From UBA5429 sp942493315 (GTDB lineage Bacteria; Bacteroidota; Bacteroidia; Bacteroidales; WCHB1-69): a stretch of 64,000 nt of DNA. Location: contig OW818690.1 in the NCBI GenBank assembly GCA_942493315.1, positions 1,116,001-1,180,000 of the forward strand, given 5' to 3'. Positions 9,536 through 18,272 of this stretch are shown here, piece after piece. The notes beneath the pieces are model-generated. The model was given only the letters and a program-made list of their open reading frames with translations, was not told the DNA's origin and made no database searches. Position numbers and translations under genes: made by a program. Each line of letters opens with the position of its first letter. The stretch's first letter is position 1.

Positions 9536-11452
9536 ATGTCAGAAAAAGTTGCTTTTTACCATTCTTTTCTAATCAAAACAATATTTGTATTTGGATTATT
9601 TATGGCTCTTAACATGGGCGTAAATCGTGTTGTTGCTCAGAATAATCCCGATGAAAAATTGGCTATCCAATATTTTCAGGACAAAGAATATGAAAAAGCA
9701 AAAGAACTTTTTGAGAAAATTTATGATAAAAAACAAGACTCCTATATCTATTTTTATTACTATAGAACCCTTTTAGAACTCAAGGATTATAAAGCGTTGG
9801 AGAAAGTGGTTAAAAAACAACAAAAAGCGTTTCCAACCCTTCAGAGATATGCCATCGATCTCGGTTATGTGTATGAACTTTCCGGGAATATGAAGGATGC
9901 TATAGAAATCTATGATGAAACTGTAAAAAATGTTCCTAATAATGAAAACGGATATCGGGAACTCTACAACGTTTTTCTATCTTTCGCTAAAAGAGATTAT
10001 GCAGAACTCGTTCTGATGAAAGGAAGAAGACAATTGAATGATAATAAATTGTTTTCGAGAGAGTTAACAACTCTTTATCAGCAATTAAATCTTACTGATA
10101 AAATTATTGAAGAAGCATTAAACCTGATTCAGGATAATGATGAAAAATACCTTCCAACTGCTCAGGAGATCATCCAAAACTTGTTAATGGATGATGCAGA
10201 TAATCAAAATCATATTACCGTTAAAAATGCTCTCAAAAAAGCTGTTCAAACCAAACCGGATAACTTCTGCTATTTGAAATTATATTACTGGATTTCTCTG
10301 TTAAATAAAGATTTTTTTGACGCTTTGAATATCGCCCGTTCGGTGGATAGAAGAAGTAAAAATCTCGGTGAAGTATTATTCGATTTTTCTCTCATTGCTA
10401 AAGCAAACCGGGCTTATGATTATGCAATTGAAGCATTACAGGAAATTTTAAAAAAATATCCTAATTCACCCATTTATACAACTGCCCAGTTTGAATTACT
10501 CAATGTAAAATACCTACTTTTAACCTCCACTTCTCCCGTTAAAATGGATGATGCTCTTGCCTTGGAAAGGGATTATAAAAAGATTATTGATGAGTTCGGA
10601 ATCCATTCCGGAACCATGGAGTGGACCAGACAATATGCTCATTTATTGGCTTTTTATACTCAAAAAAGTGATGAAGCAATTGCTCTTCTGAATAAAGCAA
10701 TCACTAACGCTGTTAAAGATAACAAAGAGAAAGCTATTTACAAAGTAGATCTTGCCGATATCTTACTGCATACCAATCAGATATGGGATGCAACACTCCT
10801 TTATTCTCAAGTAGATAAAGATTTCCCCAACGATTCAATTGGCCAATTAGCCAAGTTTAAAAATGCGAAATTGTCATTTTATATTGGAGAGTTTTCCTGG
10901 TCTAAAAGTCAACTCGATGTTCTAAGAGCTGCCACTTCTAAACTGATCTCTAATGATGCCATGTACTTATCTTTTATTATTTCTGATAATGAAGAGGATG
11001 AAGAGGAAACAGATGAAGAGGATACTACTGCGCTTTTGTTTTCTGATAACCAAACCCATAATTTAGCACTTCGCTATTTTGCTAAAGCTGATTTTATGAT
11101 TTTCCAAAATAATGATAATGATGCCCTTAAATATCTGGATTCTATCTACTATTTTTCACCTTTGTCTAAACTGGCAGATGACGTTTTGTACCAAAGAGCC
11201 CAGATTGCAACACGCCAAAAAGATTATTTTAGTGCAGAAAAATATTATAAAGAGATTATAACTACCTATTCTACTGATATTTTAGGTGATGATGCACTGT
11301 ATAAATTAGCAGAATTATACGAATTTTATCTCAAAAATACTCCGGAAGCTATGACCTATTATGAAAAATTATTGAAAGAGCATACGGGAAGCCTTTATGT
11401 TGTTGATGCCAGAAAACGGTTTAGATATCTTAGAGGTGATGTGTTGAACTAA
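9536..11452 (+). CDS. Large secreted tetratricopeptide-repeat protein
   Basis: A 638-aa protein whose N-terminal hydrophobic segment (about residues 10-35, ending VVAQ-N) looks like a signal peptide. Many 34-residue-like helical repeats follow, for example PDEKLAIQYFQDKEYEKAKE near the N-terminus and KDYFSAEKYYKEIITTYSTD near the C-terminus. An acidic linker (EEDEEETDEEDTT) lies near residue 490. Co-transcription with serS and rsmA is likely from spacings of 9 and 12 bases. It is probably a periplasmic protein-interaction scaffold of unknown partner. Confidence 0.75.
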   Translation: MSEKVAFYHSFLIKTIFVFGLFMALNMGVNRVVAQNNPDEKLAIQYFQDKEYEKAKELFEKIYDKKQDSYIYFYYYRTLLELKDYKALEKVVKKQQKAFPTLQRYAIDLGYVYELSGNMKDAIEIYDETVKNVPNNENGYRELYNVFLSFAKRDYAELVLMKGRRQLNDNKLFSRELTTLYQQLNLTDKIIEEALNLIQDNDEKYLPTAQEIIQNLLMDDADNQNHITVKNALKKAVQTKPDNFCYLKLYYWISLLNKDFFDALNIARSVDRRSKNLGEVLFDFSLIAKANRAYDYAIEALQEILKKYPNSPIYTTAQFELLNVKYLLLTSTSPVKMDDALALERDYKKIIDEFGIHSGTMEWTRQYAHLLAFYTQKSDEAIALLNKAITNAVKDNKEKAIYKVDLADILLHTNQIWDATLLYSQVDKDFPNDSIGQLAKFKNAKLSFYIGEFSWSKSQLDVLRAATSKLISNDAMYLSFIISDNEEDEEETDEEDTTALLFSDNQTHNLALRYFAKADFMIFQNNDNDALKYLDSIYYFSPLSKLADDVLYQRAQIATRQKDYFSAEKYYKEIITTYSTDILGDDALYKLAELYEFYLKNTPEAMTYYEKLLKEHTGSLYVVDARKRFRYLRGDVLN

Positions 11453-11464
11453 ACTCTGAAAAAA

Positions 11465-12223
11465 ATGAACGTAAAACCCAAAAAACAGTTAGGTCAACAT
11501 TTCTTAAATGATGAAAACATTGCTTATCAGATTGTTGATGCCATAAAAAGTACCAATAAAAATGTATTGGAGATTGGCCCCGGAATGGGTGTTCTTACTA
11601 AATATTTATTGCAAAAAAAAGAGATCCATTTTTCAGTGGTTGAAATTGACAGAGAGTCTGTTGAATACCTTAAAAAAAAGTATCCTGAACTCACCATCAT
11701 TTCAGGTGATTTTTTGCAACTTCCTTTAGATCAGATTTATACAGAGCCATTTACCATTATTGGCAACTTCCCCTATAATATTTCTTCCCAAATTTTGTTT
11801 AAAATACTTGAACATAAAGAGTTGTGTACAGAAATGGTCGGAATGTTTCAAAAAGAAGTGGCTGAAAGAGTGGCCTCAAAACCGGGTAAAAAACAGTATG
11901 GAATTTTAAGTGTCCTACTACAAGCTTTTTTTGATATTGAATATCTGTTTACCGTTGATGAACACCTCTTTACTCCTCCACCTCAGGTTAAATCAGCAGT
12001 GATTCGAGTCACTTTAAACCCGGATAAAAAACTTTCTTGTGATCCGCAACTATTCAAACAAGTGATCAAGACAGCATTCAATCAAAGAAGAAAAACACTT
12101 AGAAATTCACTTAAAACATACCGTTTTGATTCAGATTTTATGGAAAATACCATTTTTAATCTTAGACCTGAACAATTAGATGTGGCACAATTTGAATTGA
12201 TTACCAATCATGTTATCTTATAA
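11465..12223 (+). CDS. rsmA: 16S rRNA dimethyladenosine transferase
   Basis: A 252-aa SAM-dependent methyltransferase that dimethylates the two adjacent adenines of the 3'-terminal hairpin of 16S rRNA. Visible motifs are KKQLGQHFLND at the N-terminus, the SAM-binding EIGPGMGVLTKYL near residue 37, and the catalytic GNFPYNISSQI near 100. The C-terminal segment FNQRRKTLRNSL is typical. Length is normal, and the start at MNVKPKKQLGQ is supported by the conserved N-terminus. Confidence 0.96.
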   Translation: MNVKPKKQLGQHFLNDENIAYQIVDAIKSTNKNVLEIGPGMGVLTKYLLQKKEIHFSVVEIDRESVEYLKKKYPELTIISGDFLQLPLDQIYTEPFTIIGNFPYNISSQILFKILEHKELCTEMVGMFQKEVAERVASKPGKKQYGILSVLLQAFFDIEYLFTVDEHLFTPPPQVKSAVIRVTLNPDKKLSCDPQLFKQVIKTAFNQRRKTLRNSLKTYRFDSDFMENTIFNLRPEQLDVAQFELITNHVIL

Positions 12224-12234
12224 AATACCTGTTT

Positions 12235-13398
12235 ATGGCAGATTTATCAAAATATGAAGCATTTCCATCTCCCTGTTATGTGATGTTTGAAGATGCACTG
12301 GAAGCCAATTTACAATTATTAAATTTGGTGCAGGAGGAAGCAGGTGTATCTATCATCTGTGCCTTGAAAGGATTTGCATTTTGGCACTCTTTTCCTCTAA
12401 TTAGAAATTATTTAGCCGGTGCAACTGCAAGTTCATTGAACGAAGCACGCTTGATAGTAGAAGAGATGCAAACCGAAGCACATACTTACGCTCCTGTCTA
12501 TTTGGAAGATGAGTTTGAATCATTGTTGTATTATAGTTCCCATTTAACTTTCAATTCCTTGAATCAATGGTATAAATACAAAGAAAAAGCGATAGCTTGT
12601 CCCAAAAAAATCAGTTTTGGACTCCGCGTGAATCCCGAGTATTCTGAAATTGAAACCGACCTTTACAATCCTGCTCTTCCGGGTTCAAGATTGGGTATTT
12701 TACACGAAAATATGCCGGAACATTTACCGGAACATATTGAGGGACTCCATTTTCATGTTCTATGTGAAAATGATAGTTATGCCTTAGAAAATAGTTTAAA
12801 AGCCTTTGAATCAAAGTTTGGACATTTAATCAAAGAGTGTAAATGGGTGAACTTTGGGGGAGGACACCATATTACCAGAGCCGATTATGACGTTCCCCAT
12901 TTGATACAAATATTACAAGACTTTAAATCCAGATATCCCAATATTAAAGATGTTATTCTGGAACCGGGTGAAGCAGTAGGCTGGCAAACAGGCGTTTTAG
13001 TTTCAACCGTAGAAGATGTTCTCGACAACAGAGGTACTCAGATTGCGATGTTGAATATCTCTTTCTCCTGTCACCTTCCTGATTGTCTCGAAATGCCATA
13101 TAAACCCAGTATTTTAGGAGCTTATGAACCCAATTCTGAAAGTAAAAATGTGTATCGTATGGGTGGATCATCCTGTTTAGCCGGAGATTATATCGGTATG
13201 GGTGATTTTGCCTTTAAAGAACCCTTAGAACCAGGCGATTTGATCGTTTTTGATGATATGATTCACTATACCATGGTAAAAACTACCTATTTTAACGGTG
13301 TCAAACATCCAGGAATTGGAGTTGTAAAAGGGGATGGTTCTTTCTTATTGTTATCTGAACCCGGTGATTATGATGATTATAAGAAAAAATTAAGCTAA
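12235..13398 (+). CDS. nspC: Carboxynorspermidine decarboxylase
   Basis: A 387-aa PLP-dependent fold-III decarboxylase that finishes the aspartate-semialdehyde route to spermidine or norspermidine. Lys45 in ICALKGFAFW is the expected PLP lysine. EGLHFHVLCEND, VNFGGGHHITR and the late MGGSSCLAGDYIG block with the substrate-side cysteine are family hallmarks. The partner carboxynorspermidine synthase is not in the window. It follows rsmA by 11 bases and is followed by a tRNA gene with its own promoter. Confidence 0.93.
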   Translation: MADLSKYEAFPSPCYVMFEDALEANLQLLNLVQEEAGVSIICALKGFAFWHSFPLIRNYLAGATASSLNEARLIVEEMQTEAHTYAPVYLEDEFESLLYYSSHLTFNSLNQWYKYKEKAIACPKKISFGLRVNPEYSEIETDLYNPALPGSRLGILHENMPEHLPEHIEGLHFHVLCENDSYALENSLKAFESKFGHLIKECKWVNFGGGHHITRADYDVPHLIQILQDFKSRYPNIKDVILEPGEAVGWQTGVLVSTVEDVLDNRGTQIAMLNISFSCHLPDCLEMPYKPSILGAYEPNSESKNVYRMGGSSCLAGDYIGMGDFAFKEPLEPGDLIVFDDMIHYTMVKTTYFNGVKHPGIGVVKGDGSFLLLSEPGDYDDYKKKLS

Positions 13399-13423
13399 AG
13401 TCACGTAATTCAAAAAAAAATAG

Positions 13424-13431
13424 TACTTTTG
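13424..13431 (+). promoter_or_regulatory. Promoter -7 element for tRNA-Leu
   Basis: TACTTTTG ends 10 bases before the tRNA 5' end, the expected spacing for initiation just upstream of the mature tRNA. Confidence 0.55.
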
Positions 13432-13441
13432 CCAATTCAAT

Positions 13442-13525
13442 GCCATGGTGGCGGAATTGGTAGACGCGCCGGTCTCAAAAACCGGTGAGATAACACTCGT
13501 GCCGGTTCGATCCCGGCCCGTGGTA
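13442..13525 (+). tRNA. tRNA-Leu (anticodon CAA)
   Basis: An 84-nt class II tRNA. The acceptor stem GCCATGG pairs with CCGTGGT (first pair G-U) and the discriminator is A. The D arm has GGCGGAATTGGTAGACGC. The anticodon loop is CTCAAAA between GCCGGT and ACCGGT, giving anticodon CAA for UUG codons. There is a long variable arm and a GGTTCGATCC T-arm. No CCA is encoded. Confidence 0.95.
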
Positions 13526-13533
13526 CAAAATGG

Positions 13534-13569
13534 AAAAGCTTGATAATCATAGGATTGTCAAGCTTTTTT
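13534..13569 (+). terminator. Rho-independent terminator after tRNA-Leu
   Basis: AAAAGCTTGA and TCAAGCTTTT form a 10-bp stem with a T run, starting 9 bases after the tRNA. Confidence 0.8.
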
Positions 13570-13593
13570 CCCATAGTCTAATTCACAATTATA

Positions 13594-15000
13594 ATGATTT
13601 CAAAACAACAAGATATAACCCCTAAAAAAAGTCTTAACTTTTTACTCATTGTTACGATGAGCTCCCATTTTCTGAATCCGTTTATGGGATCTTCTATCAA
13701 TTTGGCTTTGAAACAAATAGGGATAGATTTTTCCATGTCTGCAGTTGGATTGAGTTGGGTTACTATGAGTTATCTGCTCTCTTCTGCCATTTTACTGGTT
13801 CCATTTGGTAAACTGGGAGATCTTTATGGTCGTAGAAAAATGTTATTGATCGGGATCATTGGCTTTGCCATTACAACCCTGATGTGTAGCCTCTCTTTTG
13901 ATCCCATTTCACTGATTAGCTTCCGTCTTTTACAAGGAATCTTTTCAGCTATGATGGTAAGCAATAATATGGCTTTGATCATCTCAACCTACCCACCGGA
14001 ACAAAGAGGAAAAGTGATTGGATTGAATGTTTCTGCCGTTTATGTTGGTTCATCATTAGCTCCGATCATTGGCGGATTCCTTACAGATTCCTTAGGATGG
14101 CGCAGTATTTTTTATATCATCAGTTTTCTTAGTTTATTAATCTCCATTTTGATCATCACTAAAATTCCAAAAGAACAAATCTCTAAAGTGGAAGAAAAAT
14201 TTGATTATCTTGGATCAATGGTCTTTATGGTGGCCATCTCGATGTTGATGTACGGTTTTTCTAAACTACCCATTCCATCAGCTATCATTTTAACAGCATT
14301 AGGAATTGTCGGGTTGATTTTGTTTGTGTGGATTGAACTAAAAGTTACCCATCCGGTGCTGGATGTTCGCATTTTTTCACAAAACAGAGTGTTTGCTCTT
14401 TCAAATATTTCCGCATTGATCAACTATTCATCCACTTTTGCGTTAACATTCATGTTGAGTCTTTATCTTCAGTTTGTGTTGGGATTGAATGCTCATAAAG
14501 CAGGAATGATTCTGATTGCACAGCCGGTTATGATGGCATTGGTTGCTTCCTTTTCCGGAAGGCTTTCGGATAAGAAAAATCCCCGATTTTTAGCAGCTGC
14601 AGGTATGGCTATCAGTATGATTGGACTTTTTATTCTCACTTTTATTCATCAAGGCACATCACTCACTTTTATTGTTATTGGATTAACCATTTTAGGGTTT
14701 GGATTTGGATTATTTTCTTCCCCTAACACCAATGTTGTCATGAGTTCTGTTGATAAAAAAAATTATGGATCAGCGTCTGCTACTTTAGCAACCATGAGAT
14801 CAACCGGAATGATGTTTAGTATGGCCATTGCATCTTTATCCATGCATCTATTCTTAGGAAATCAAAAGATTAATGCATCCAATATACCGGATTTTATAAG
14901 CAGTACTAAAATTGTATTTATCATATTTACCATCCTCTCTTTTATGGGCGTGTTTTTATCCTTGGCCAAAAGAAAAGTGACAAATAATATAATGCAATAA
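13594..15000 (+). CDS. MFS drug exporter, DHA2 (14-helix) type
   Basis: A 468-aa integral membrane protein with about 14 hydrophobic helices. The MFS motif GKLGDLYGRRKMLLIG lies near residue 75, and a motif-C-like GSSLAPIIGGFL lies near 155. The length and helix count match the EmrB/QacA-like drug:H+ antiporter group rather than 12-helix MFS. No membrane-fusion partner is adjacent. It is convergent with purB, with only 15 bases between the stops. The substrate cannot be deduced. Confidence 0.88.
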   Translation: MISKQQDITPKKSLNFLLIVTMSSHFLNPFMGSSINLALKQIGIDFSMSAVGLSWVTMSYLLSSAILLVPFGKLGDLYGRRKMLLIGIIGFAITTLMCSLSFDPISLISFRLLQGIFSAMMVSNNMALIISTYPPEQRGKVIGLNVSAVYVGSSLAPIIGGFLTDSLGWRSIFYIISFLSLLISILIITKIPKEQISKVEEKFDYLGSMVFMVAISMLMYGFSKLPIPSAIILTALGIVGLILFVWIELKVTHPVLDVRIFSQNRVFALSNISALINYSSTFALTFMLSLYLQFVLGLNAHKAGMILIAQPVMMALVASFSGRLSDKKNPRFLAAAGMAISMIGLFILTFIHQGTSLTFIVIGLTILGFGFGLFSSPNTNVVMSSVDKKNYGSASATLATMRSTGMMFSMAIASLSMHLFLGNQKINASNIPDFISSTKIVFIIFTILSFMGVFLSLAKRKVTNNIMQ

Positions 15001-15015
15001 AAAACCGGATTTTCT

Positions 15016-16374
15016 TTAAGATATTTTTGGAGTCAATCCAATATAATTCTGAGGAGTGATCTTTTTCAATTCAACCTTTACTGTATCTGAAATGGCCAAT
15101 GAATCAATAAATTCATGAATAATCTCTTTTGTCATCGCTCCTTTCCCTCTGGTTAAAGCTTTTAATGCTTCATAAGGTTGTGGGTATTGTTCCCTTCTCA
15201 AAATGGTTTGAATCGCTTCCGCCACTACAGCCCAATTTTTCTCTAAATCCGCATCAATAGCAGATTCATTGAGAAGAAGTTTATGGATCCCTTTAATAGT
15301 AGAGTTCAAAGCGATGATGGTGTGCGCCATAGGCACTCCAATATTTCTAGTAACCGTACTATCAGTTAAGTCTCTTTGAAGCCTGGAAACGGGCAATTTC
15401 GCAGATAATCCTTCAAATAATGCATTGGCAATACAGATGTTTCCTTCAGAGTTTTCAAAATCAATAGGATTCACCTTATGCGGCATCGCAGAGGAGCCCA
15501 CTTCATTCTCTTTCACCCTTTGTTTGAAATATTCCATGGAGATATAGGTCCACATATCCCGGTCAAAATCCAACAAAATGTTATTGATCCTTTTGAGCGC
15601 GTCAAAATAAGCAGCCATGCTGTCATAATGTTCAATTTGAGTAGTGGTTTGCAATCTTGCAATACCTAATTTTTCATTTAAAAAACGATTTCCAAAAGAA
15701 ACCCAATCAATAGCAGGATAAGCCACATAATGGGCATTGAAATTACCTGTAGCGCCTCCAAATTTACCACAAAATGGGACTTGTGAAAGAAGGTTGATCT
15801 GATTTTGGATTCTTTCATAAAATACAAACCACTCTTTGCCCATCGTTGTAGGAGTTGCGGGTTGGCCATGTGTATGAGCTAAAAGCGAAACACCCATCCA
15901 CTCTTTTGATTTTTCTAACCAAAGAGTTTGAAGTTCTACCAATCGGGACATTAAAATATCCTGATGAAAAGTTTTGTTTAAATAGGGGATTGCTGTATTG
16001 TTGATATCTTGAGAAGTTAATCCAAAATGAATAAACTCTTTATATTCAGATAATTGCAAAGTATCAAAGTGTCCTTTTAAAAAATATTCAACTGCTTTGA
16101 CATCATGATTGGTGGTTTTCTCAATCTTTTTAATCTGAAGTGCATCGTTTTCAGTGAATTGAAGATAGATATTTCTTAATCCTTGAAAATGGTCAGAAGT
16201 GCAGTTTTTCAATTGAGGAAGTGGTATTTCACATAGAGCAATAAAATATTCCACTTCTACTAAAACTCTTGCTTTTATAAGTGCAAATTCTGAAAAATAG
16301 TCAGTTAAAGATTCTACTTGTTTGAAATATCTGCCATCAATGGGGGATATTGCAGTTAATGTATTTAAATTCAT
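15016..16374 (-). CDS. purB: Adenylosuccinate lyase
   Basis: A 452-aa enzyme of purine synthesis that splits SAICAR and adenylosuccinate, releasing fumarate. It begins LTAISPIDGRY, contains the HTHGQPATPTTMGKE block and has the superfamily signature SSAMPHKVNPIDFEN. The start at MNLNTLTAIS (16374) leaves a 4-base gap to the upstream DUF62 gene, while an in-frame start at 16398 would overlap that gene by 20 bases. It is the last gene of a four-gene minus-strand operon. Confidence 0.95.
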   Translation of the reverse strand: MNLNTLTAISPIDGRYFKQVESLTDYFSEFALIKARVLVEVEYFIALCEIPLPQLKNCTSDHFQGLRNIYLQFTENDALQIKKIEKTTNHDVKAVEYFLKGHFDTLQLSEYKEFIHFGLTSQDINNTAIPYLNKTFHQDILMSRLVELQTLWLEKSKEWMGVSLLAHTHGQPATPTTMGKEWFVFYERIQNQINLLSQVPFCGKFGGATGNFNAHYVAYPAIDWVSFGNRFLNEKLGIARLQTTTQIEHYDSMAAYFDALKRINNILLDFDRDMWTYISMEYFKQRVKENEVGSSAMPHKVNPIDFENSEGNICIANALFEGLSAKLPVSRLQRDLTDSTVTRNIGVPMAHTIIALNSTIKGIHKLLLNESAIDADLEKNWAVVAEAIQTILRREQYPQPYEALKALTRGKGAMTKEIIHEFIDSLAISDTVKVELKKITPQNYIGLTPKIS

Positions 16375-16378
16375 TGTT

Positions 16379-17146
16379 TTATGTAAATTTAATTTCAATA
16401 ATATCTTTTGTTTTTATATCACCTAAAATCGCAATTTTACCCGGGAAGAAGGTGATTTCTATAAATCCTAAGCGGTTTGGAAAAAGGTACACTTCCGGTT
16501 CGGAAACATTGTAAAAATCGTGTTTTTTGGTTATTTTTAAATGCTTTGAGGAAGAAAGTGTTGCCACAAAACTCCCTTTATACATCTGATTGAATGTTTC
16601 ATTCGGAATATTCGTTACAGCATTGCATTGAGAATCAATATAGATAACTTCTCCTCTGATCGAATTTTCTGTTTGATTAACAAACAGTTGATTCATTCTT
16701 GCCGGTTTCAAATTGAGAATTTCAATGGCATTTGTTTGAATCGTTTCTGATTGGATCCATTGAATCAATTCTATCAACTTTTGTAATGGATTAGTACTAT
16801 TCTGATCCGGATATTGATACAATTCAGAATAGTATTCTTCCCCTAAAATCAACTGAAAAATACCCGTATCCTCACCGATGAACCAATGATCATGATACTT
16901 CATTACGATAGGTTTTACTTTTTGAGAAAAACTGTTTCCCACCATCAAAAGATGAATTGTGCCCTTAGGGAAATGAGAATAAGATGTTTTTGAGATGAAA
17001 GCACCCTGTTCAATTTTGTGTAAATCTATGGCATGAGTTATATCAAATATTTGACAATCCGGAACTTGTTGGATAATATCTCCTTTAAACAGAGACACAT
17101 AAGGATCACGAAGTTTCCAATCGCTCAATATAGTGATGTTTGTCAT
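16379..17146 (-). CDS. SAM hydroxide adenosyltransferase family (DUF62)
   Basis: A 255-aa protein beginning ITILSDWKLRDPYVSLFKG, the N-terminal pattern of the DUF62/SAM hydrolase family related to fluorinase. The family core includes IFDITHAIDLHKIEQGAF and the segments HLLMVGNSF and GEDTGIF. Characterised members split SAM with water to adenosine and methionine. The physiological role is unclear. The 3-4 base gaps to both neighbours indicate an operon with the permease upstream and purB downstream. Confidence 0.85.
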   Translation of the reverse strand: MTNITILSDWKLRDPYVSLFKGDIIQQVPDCQIFDITHAIDLHKIEQGAFISKTSYSHFPKGTIHLLMVGNSFSQKVKPIVMKYHDHWFIGEDTGIFQLILGEEYYSELYQYPDQNSTNPLQKLIELIQWIQSETIQTNAIEILNLKPARMNQLFVNQTENSIRGEVIYIDSQCNAVTNIPNETFNQMYKGSFVATLSSSKHLKITKKHDFYNVSEPEVYLFPNRLGFIEITFFPGKIAILGDIKTKDIIEIKFT

Positions 17147-17149
17147 AAG

Positions 17150-18271
17150 CTATTTGGTTGAATATTTTAGAAATATGCCACAAATGATTAAAAAGATGAA
17201 GTTGGGAATCCAGGGACCCATTCCCGGGGGTATGGAACCGGACATAGAGAATACGTTAGATATTTGTTGAAAAAACACAAATGTAAAGGCTAATCCAATC
17301 CCAAAAAAGAGGTGAACACCAACCCCACGTCTTGTTTTCTGAGATGCTACACAAAAACCTAAAATGGTCATGATAAATGTACCTAAGGAATTGGCTAATC
17401 GGGTATGTTTTTCAATAATATAATACTTGGCCATTCCGGTACCTTTGATCTCTTCTGCTTTTATGTATCTATTTAATTCAAAGTAAGACATCGTTTCGCT
17501 CACTTTTATGTCTTGAGCCAGATCGTTAGGTACAATGTTAAAAACAGTGTCCATAACTTCGCCAGTTGTCACTTTTTCAACCCCCGCATGAATGGTTCTT
17601 CTGGAATAATGTTTTAATGTCCATCTCTTTGACTCAGGATTATAGGTGATGGTTTTGGCTGAAATTTTATTCTTAATGAGTTGATTTCCCATCACCTCAT
17701 AAGTAAAATGGTATCCGATGTTTTTCGATTTATCCCATCTTTCTACATAAATATAACTACTTTCCGAGTTTCTGACATGAATACTTGATTTGGGAAAACT
17801 TCTCCTTTTCATCATATTCTCCTTGAACTGATTCATCTTTTCAGTTGTTTTGGGAACCAATTCATTGGACATTAAAACCGCAGAAGAGGAGATGATTATA
17901 GCTCCTACTAAAAATGGAACCAGAAAGCGATAGTAGTTAATTCCTCCACTCAAAATGGCGATGATCTCATTTTGATTGGACATTCTGGAAGTGAACCAGA
18001 TCACACTTATAAAGGTGAAAAGTGGAATGAAAAGATTGATAAAATAGGGGATAAAGTTGAGATAATATTTCGTAAATATATCATACATCGAAATATTATT
18101 ATCCAAAAAACGGTGCACATTTTCAGAAAAATCAAATACCACAATGATCGTCATCAGCAACGTGATGGCAAAAACAAAAGAACTTAAAAACTTCTTAAGA
18201 ATATAAGTATCAATTATTTTCCACCCTACTTTTTGTCTAATATTTGGTATTTTTTTTAAAAATGACATCAT
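17150..18271 (-). CDS. LptF/LptG-family LPS export permease (YjgP/YjgQ)
   Basis: A 373-aa inner-membrane protein. The N-terminal IIDTYILKKFLSSFVFAI is followed by two more helices with YFINLFIPLFTFISVIWF. A periplasmic beta-jellyroll-like domain occupies about residues 135-275, and three C-terminal helices follow, with NSLGTFIMTILGFCVASQK. This is the usual LptF/G plan. Together with the ATPase LptB, such proteins extract lipopolysaccharide from the inner membrane and pass it to LptC. Whether it is F or G cannot be settled without comparison. Its ATG follows the peptidase stop with a 1-base gap. Confidence 0.88.
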   Translation of the reverse strand: MMSFLKKIPNIRQKVGWKIIDTYILKKFLSSFVFAITLLMTIIVVFDFSENVHRFLDNNISMYDIFTKYYLNFIPYFINLFIPLFTFISVIWFTSRMSNQNEIIAILSGGINYYRFLVPFLVGAIIISSSAVLMSNELVPKTTEKMNQFKENMMKRRSFPKSSIHVRNSESSYIYVERWDKSKNIGYHFTYEVMGNQLIKNKISAKTITYNPESKRWTLKHYSRRTIHAGVEKVTTGEVMDTVFNIVPNDLAQDIKVSETMSYFELNRYIKAEEIKGTGMAKYYIIEKHTRLANSLGTFIMTILGFCVASQKTRRGVGVHLFFGIGLAFTFVFFQQISNVFSMSGSIPPGMGPWIPNFIFLIICGIFLKYSTK

Positions 18272-18272
18272 C

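Noticed and set aside
15000..15016. Shared terminator between the MFS gene and purB
   Set aside because: Only 15 bases lie between the two stop codons, and no stem with T tail is visible.
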